Below are positions 58,440-64,000 of a stretch of 64,000 nt of DNA, in pieces (positions within the stretch are counted from its first letter, which is position 1; every line of letters begins with the position of its first letter). Origin of the DNA: Saturnia japonica. Its lineage: Eukaryota; Arthropoda; Insecta; Lepidoptera; Saturniidae. The stretch is taken from NCBI GenBank assembly GCA_033032175.1, contig CM065321.1:766501-830500 (forward strand). Direction: 5' to 3'. A model generated the notes under the pieces. That model was not told the DNA's origin. It saw only the letters and a list, made by a program, of their open reading frames with translations, and searched no databases. Both the position numbers and the translations under genes were made by a program.

Positions 58440-58940
58440 TTAATTCGTGCCGAGACGGTGGTTACCGTAAAACTGTAACTCCAAAGCCCAGAACGTGTGG
58501 TTCAGTTGTGGAAAGGAGAGGACGAATAAATTATACAGGTCCTCAGAGCACTCATCATTATACAGACAATAGAACACGCTAAGCGAGGCAACAGCTAAAC
58601 AATAAATGCCTAGCTCCCGGAATTCCCTTCTACAGAGCTGGCAACCCCAAACTCGGGCATCACTCGGAAGATTACGAGTGGGCTTTCTACGTTTTCGCTT
58701 AAACGCATTCGTCGGAGTGTGAAGAAAAAATTTCACTGCCTCGAATAAATTTCTACAAATGAACCGAATTGTAATTTCCGAGGGCTTCGAGTTTATTTTC
58801 CTTGTTATAAATTTCAATCCCACGTCGTCTGTAGTATATTTTATACAAGAAAAATATTTTTGACTTCTCGGCATTACTTGACAAAATATGTGTTTTTCTG
58901 TACCTTTACTGAGGGTTATAAAAGTGTAATTAAATACCAT
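58440..58940 (-). CDS. Unrecognised 166-codon reading frame
   Basis: Minus-strand ATG at 58940 to TAA at 58440, open for 166 codons in AT-rich DNA, which is unusual by chance. Basic middle (FKRKRRKPTRNLPS), cysteine-rich C-terminal part (CQLCRREF, YCLYNDECSEDLYNL), with a hydrophobic stretch IYCLAVASLSVFYCL. No motif assigns a family. No splice or promoter support is seen, and it might be part of an unknown transposon. Confidence 0.25.
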   Translation of the reverse strand: MVFNYTFITLSKGTEKHIFCQVMPRSQKYFSCIKYTTDDVGLKFITRKINSKPSEITIRFICRNLFEAVKFFLHTPTNAFKRKRRKPTRNLPSDARVWGCQLCRREFRELGIYCLAVASLSVFYCLYNDECSEDLYNLFVLSFPQLNHTFWALELQFYGNHRLGTN

Positions 58941-59277
58941 CGTCGAATGTTATTGAATGGGGGTGTCGATATGATAGCCAGATTCGCAAGGATTAGTATA
59001 GGATAATAAAATAATCCTTTATTACTGTATGCGCAATAGGTGTTTACGCTAATTATATACAAAGTAAATAAGATAAATATTCATTCATCGGAAACGGATT
59101 TTTGTAATACAGCTTGTCCTTCGACAAAGGCCTCCTCTAAAGTCTTCCATCTTTCTCTGTCTTTTGCTATTTGGATCCAAGTTGGACCAGCTACTTTTTC
59201 GCCTTGCCTTACTTTACTTTTGGCCTTTGTTGCCTTAAATATTAATTTTTGTTAAATAAATCGTAAGTGGTATCCAG
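58941..59277. repeat. Spacer with a dispersed lepidopteran repeat
   Basis: 59095-59225 contains ccttcgacaaaggcctcctc and gtcttccatctttctctg, a pattern common in moth and butterfly genomes and related to 14985-15085. No gene. Confidence 0.45.
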
Positions 59278-59689
59278 GAATCCATCCGAACGGTTTTATC
59301 CGCGTGGTCGTATATGGTTAATAATATTTAAATATAATACTCTACAAAAATAATGGTCCTTAGTATATCTAAAAAAAGTCTCCATAATCTACAATAACGT
59401 ATTTTGGGGGTATTTTTTTGTTTGTTAAAGATTAAAAATTGATTTGTGAGCATTGTGTTTAACTTATCATATTAATCTTTACGTACAAACGTTACTCCAT
59501 CATAAAAGCGAATTAAAAGCTAAAATTTTGCTATTTATAGCGTGTTATTTGGACACATTGTAGTTTAGGAGATAATGGAAAATTAAAATAATTTGTGCTT
59601 GCGGGAAGAACAACTATGATAGGTAGACGTTGTCAGCGCGGTGTTTGTCGATAATAATTATCGCAGGTGAAACCGTAGGGCACAGCTAG
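59278..59689 (+). mobile_element. Helitron-like element, 5' truncated
   Basis: Shares aaaataatggtccttagtat and aaaaagtctcc with 2210-2670 and 63500 onward, and ends ccgtagggcacagCTAG|T at 59689. Confidence 0.6.
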
Positions 59690-60665
59690 TCCTTTATAAG
59701 TTAATAACAATCTGTTATACATTTCATCTTTTGTTTTTTTTCCTCATTTTCCTCGATTAGTTTTAGATTTTACATTTTCAGGTTTACATTAACAAATAGA
59801 TATATAAGATATTTTTTATTGCAGAAAGACGAATACATCTGTTAATCTGTTTCAGGCAGAATTAGCAAGGCAATTTCGGATAAATTATTTACCCTTTAAT
59901 AATGTTTGCTTTCCATTTCTATCTTTTATCAATAACTAATGTGTCTATGTATCGTTTGTTGCAATACGACAAAATAAACGAAGTGTAGCTATCTCACGAG
60001 GACTTATTTTGAGAAACGATAGTCTTTCATATTGAAAATAATGATAAATTATCATATTTATTAACCGACTTTAAAAAAAACAAACGTTACTCAATTCGAA
60101 TGCATTTTGCATGATTATTTTTTTGTTGGATAGAGGATATATCATTTGTGGTCCCATTTTAATTTCAGTGGCATTGGGCCTTCAACTTCGAAGATACACT
60201 CAGGGATCTCTTGAAGATGGTTTACTTTTTTGTCTTGTTTTTGTATATTTGTCTATTTTATAAACATATACCTATCTTTAGATGTTAAAACGACATCTCG
60301 TAAATTATACATAAGTTATAACGTCTAAGCAACCGGTATTTTAATACTAGAAAATAGCACAAGTTGTTTTATTACTCACAGTAAAGTTGCGAAGTTTCAT
60401 GCTAAATAATTATAAGTAGATCATTTAATTATTCAACTAGCAGTCATATTTGGACATTGTTCCTCTAAATACATACTATAATGTCTTGCCTGCCGAGAGA
60501 ATATTGTTGTGTCAACATATCAAAAAATCTTTTATATAGTTTTCCAACACAGGATACGCCTTTGTATCAATAATCGATTTAACTACTCGAGAAATAAGGT
60601 TTTACTTCTTGAGATATCAGATTCATATAGAATAAACAGGCAATCTTTACGATTTAAAATGTAAA
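59690..60665. other. Intergenic stretch, mostly unassigned
   Basis: 60060-60200 (ccgactttaaaaaaaac, gtggtcccattttaatttc) is a decayed copy of the repeat at 13395-13575. Nothing else recognised. Confidence 0.4.
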
Positions 60666-61052
60666 ATGTTTTTTGTATGTCGACGTACCTATCAACATTT
60701 TCGCAGTCAGTTCCAAAATAATTTTACAAAATCTACAGGAATATTTTTCAGTTTGTCCTATGTCTTTAATGGTGCATTATACTTTAATTTACAATACCAT
60801 TTCAATGTCGGTCCTCAAACTCACATGGCCAGTGAACCGCACCAAAAGCCCACAGAACTGTGTACATCAGTTAGAGGATTCACCCGGACACGTATGGATG
60901 TGCGTCTTTTAAGAGATTCCGGGAAGATGCAGCGGGCATTTACGAATAGTTGGATTATACTGACAGAGAACTGTTCTGAATTGTGTTTTGTACGCTGTGA
61001 CATATTCATAGCCAGAAAATTTGTTTGTAATTTTAAATCTAATCCACGCTGA
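60666..61052 (+). CDS. Unrecognised 128-codon reading frame
   Basis: Plus-strand ATG at 60666 to TGA at 61052. Basic, with Phe/Cys-rich ends; no signal peptide, domain or repeat is recognised. A second overlapping frame is open for 79 codons, so coding is doubtful. Confidence 0.15.
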   Translation: MFFVCRRTYQHFRSQFQNNFTKSTGIFFSLSYVFNGALYFNLQYHFNVGPQTHMASEPHQKPTELCTSVRGFTRTRMDVRLLRDSGKMQRAFTNSWIILTENCSELCFVRCDIFIARKFVCNFKSNPR

Positions 61053-61299
61053 TTGATAAATTTAGGTTCTTCATATCTTTAAACTGTTAGGGTAGATGTT
61101 AACAATGTTCGACCCTCTACAAGGTTACACCTAGTTCTATCGCAATTCAATAAGTGTTTTTTTTTATGATAGCAGCAAAGCAACAGTAGGTAGAGATCAA
61201 AATCCATCGACGGTCACTACTGGTTTGCCCGTCTGTAAGACTCTCAGTGGCTGCATATAAACAGAAAATCTCAAAACGCGATAAACCAAAAGAGATTCA

Positions 61300-61545
61300 C
61301 ACTTTTTTTAAACAACTATGGTGGTAAAAAAGCTTAGCCAAGCCTAATACCATACGTGTCACAGGCACGTTGTCGACCTTGCACCTCTCTACCCAAGAAG
61401 CTCTGGAAACCCTACTCATACCAGGAACACAACACAAGACTATTGACTGCGATCTTCTGTAGGGTGATGTTCCACCAGTCGGACTGTCAAGCAGAGAGAA
61501 ATCTCCAATTAAATTCTCTGTACACTACTTCTCTTATGTGATGAA
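61300..61545 (+). repeat. Dispersed repeat family (copy 2)
   Basis: Matches 25587-25885: caactatggtggtaaaaaagctt, ctgcgatcttctgtagggtg, ccagtcggactgtc. Confidence 0.55.
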
Positions 61546-61691
61546 TAACGTCGAGCGCGACTATCTTCACTCATAACAAAACAAGAGTATCACATAGGCA
61601 ACTTCACAGTGTAAACTCTCTGTTACATAGCACACGCGTATCGTAAAAATGCACCCTCGTCATTTCATAACGTACCTAAAAATGTATACAT

Positions 61692-61947
61692 ACCATCACG
61701 CCTGTATCCCCGAAGGATTAGGCAAAGGTGTACTAATGTACACCCACAGTTCGCCGAGTATGTTTTTTTAGGTCCCATGTAATAGAGGGGGAGCCTGTTG
61801 CCATTAATCGGGCACAAAGCCAAACTCCGAGCTGCTTCTGAGAATTGCATACAAAAACCGAATAACACTTTGTTCGAACTGGGAATCGAACCAAGGCCTC
61901 GAGCATAGCAATTTCGCTTAGGAACACCAGGCTAATGAGGCAGTTAA
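61692..61947 (-). mobile_element. tRNA-derived SINE (family 1, copy 3)
   Basis: Reverse-oriented copy: complement of the A box near 61920-61935, of the B box (gttcgattccc) near 61880, and of the body (tattacatgggacc) near 61770. The tail is short. Confidence 0.85.
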
Positions 61948-62852
61948 AACTTTAAAATAATAAATATTAATATTTTAAAAATAACTTAAAACATCACACT
62001 ATGCTTTTAAGAATATTTAAAATGTTAAAATGTAAATCACAACATAATTTTCCTCGCGTTCAATGCGAGTTTCCGCATGACAGAGTCGACAAAGGACCTA
62101 ATGCTAACTTCGGATCGTCTGGATTTACCACGAAAAGTTTATAAAAGCCGAATATATATTGGTCTTCTTAGTTATATATTGTGTGATCTTTATACGTACT
62201 GAATTTTGTAACGCATGGAGGATGCGGCCTATCATCATATCATCCTACCTCCGGGTTCGAATATGTTATTTGGGATTCACGTACATTTTTAATTATTTAA
62301 ATTTAATAACTTGAGAAGTAAGGCACAGAAAAAATTTGTTTGGAGATATCTCTTCACTTGGAGCAGTCCGACTCGTGGAATACCTTCACCCTAAATCGCA
62401 ACCCTACTCACCGGAGGAATAAAGTCATTAAGCTGCGATATTCTTTAGGGTAGAGGTGCCTAATCCAACAGTAGGACTGCCCCAAGTAAAGTTTAATCAA
62501 GTAGCATGGACACAGGTTCAGAAGTTTCATATGAAATTACCGTTTCCGTTGAAAATAGGACAGGAAAATCTACCGGGTTCTATAAAAATCAAAATTAAAT
62601 AAACTTTATTTAATTCTGAGTCTGGGGAAGCACTTAACCTATCGTCCGAACGTCAAAGCTATCACTTCAGGGAAAAATCCTGTCATTGAGAAAAGCCGGT
62701 AAAAAAACTCGACCGGACGCAGGCAGCTTATAATCTTTTTGTGCCCCTATATATCAATTTGCACTACCTACAATATTGTCGGTAAAAAATGATTATTTGC
62801 TTTCCAAATATTTATTTTTCTTATATAATTTCATATTTTATCTACATACTAA
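61948..62852. repeat. Spacer with a partial dispersed repeat
   Basis: 62360-62490 is a partial third copy of the 25587/61300 family (aagctgcgatattctttagggt, agtaggactgcccc). The remainder is unassigned. Confidence 0.45.
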
Positions 62853-63498
62853 TCTATACTAACGTTATAAAGCTGCAGAGTTTGTTTGTTTGGTTGAACG
62901 CTCTAATCTTAGGAAGTACTGGATGGAATGGATTTTTTTTTTAAGTTGGATAGCCCATTTATCGAGGAAGGCTATATACATGCTACCACCAATAACAGCG
63001 GAGCATCAATGAAAAATGTTGCAAAAACGGAAAAAATTTATTTCTTTTCAAAGTTTCCTTTGCGTGCACTGCGTAAATAGTAAAGTTACGCATAAATGAT
63101 GTGTGACTGAATCGTTTCTCTTAAGAAGGCTGACGCAATATAACCTTTTTTATGTTAATAAAATTATGCATTATTTGCGAAGGTGTTTTAATAAATATGG
63201 TATTAATCCTTATCGAAATAAATATGTTATTCATCACAAGTATTTTATTTTGGACAAAATTGCCATTTACATCATTTGATTACCATGAATATCTTAGGAG
63301 ATATCACAGTTTTAAAACAACTTCGCAACAAAATAATAATCAAGTACGGCGCGTGCATTTTAGCGGAATGATGTGGCAGGCGGGCGGTACCTATAAATTG
63401 TGCCTACGACAATCGTTATTTGTCTCTGCCTACGTCCCACTCTTTCTAACCCTCTCTCTCTCTTATGTAACGCAGACGAAGTTGCGTGGGTCAACTAG
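62853..63498 (+). mobile_element. Helitron-like element copy B
   Basis: TCTATACTAACGTTATAAAG head and ...gacgaagttgcgtgggtcaaCTAG|T end; sister of 4933-5960 without its foldback insert. Confidence 0.75.
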
Positions 63499-64000
63499 TA
63501 ATATAATAAAGCGGAAGAAGAAGTGGCGGCATGTTTGTTTTAACACGCTAAACTCTGGAACTACCAGTCGGACTCGAAAAATTCTTATTGTATATGATAG
63601 CCAGATTCACGAATAATAGTATAAGCTATCTAACGTTAGGCTACACCCTTCAGCTAGCCTTAAATATTGATACATGTTATGTAAGTGGGAAGTGAAAGCC
63701 CAACCGAACTGATTTATCCGCGTGCGCTGATGTAATGGTTAATGTGCGTAAATATAATATTCCACAAAAATATTGGTCCTTAGTATGTCTAAAACAAAAT
63801 CTGCAAGACTATATGGCTATCTCTTACATATAAGCCACAACAAGGTATTTTGTGACAAAAATTTGTTGAAAATTAAAAAGTGATTTAAGAGCATTATTTT
63901 TAGGCATGGCATATTAATCCTTACTAACAAGTTACTTCATAATAAAGACAATTTTATGAAGTTAAACTTTGCCCTGTATAGAAGTTTATTTAGACATATA
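63499..64000 (+). mobile_element. Helitron-like element, cut by window end
   Basis: Begins immediately after copy B with taatataataaagcggaag, as at 2222, and follows that element (aacacgctaa, ggctacaactctcag-like, atattggtccttagtat) to the window edge. Two Helitrons therefore sit head to tail. Confidence 0.6.

Noticed and set aside
63152..63616. 154-codon plus-strand frame
   Set aside because: Crosses the end of one Helitron-like element into the next; no conserved protein features.

Overview
This window is AT-rich, intron-bearing animal DNA, almost certainly from a moth or butterfly (Lepidoptera). The reasons are tRNA-derived SINEs of lepidopteran type, many short Helitron-like elements ending in CTAG-T, an errantivirus-like LTR element, jockey/CR1 and RTE-like LINE remnants, and two CYP3-clan cytochrome P450 genes of insect type. 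The order-level call is inference; no species is claimed.

The host content I can firmly support is two complete P450 genes facing each other tail to tail. Gene A (+ strand, 2899-17854) and gene B (- strand, 40185-29024) each splice in frame into 9 exons coding for 501 residues. They share the same eight intron positions and phases and keep every P450 signature (N-terminal anchor, WxxxR, GGFDTS helix I, EALR/ETLR, PxRF, heme-binding Cys). They look like an old inverted duplicate pair, about 70% identical by eye across exon 8. About 11 kb of repeats separates their 3' ends.

Nearly everything else is mobile DNA. 1-2671: decayed Pao/BEL-like gag, a 108-bp minisatellite and a Helitron-like element that ends 228 bp before gene A. 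Gene A introns: a SINE, a Helitron carrying a foldback insert, a hAT transposon with 8-bp target duplication, an RTE-like 3' remnant, a broken gypsy fragment and a mariner element with 32-bp perfect inverted repeats. 18526-25491: G1, a young gypsy/errantivirus-like provirus (LTRs differ at 1 of 301 positions) that landed inside a SINE. Gene B intron 1: a jockey/CR1-like LINE, a Helitron and a LINE 3' end. 40361-41619: a non-autonomous hAT element 167 bp upstream of the gene B start. 41917-50459: G2, an older, broken LTR element with its own env. 52-57 kb: a LINE split by a Tc1 element and flanked by two diverged copies of the same roughly 0.8-kb sequence. 57-64 kb: repeats and a few unrecognised reading frames.

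I found no convincing new multi-gene system. The most useful leads are the paired P450 genes with transposons against both promoters, the two -1 frameshift heptamers at the gag-pol junctions, the in-frame minisatellites, the indel-rich duplicated flanks at 52/56 kb (possible assembly artefact), and a small reading frame cut by G2.
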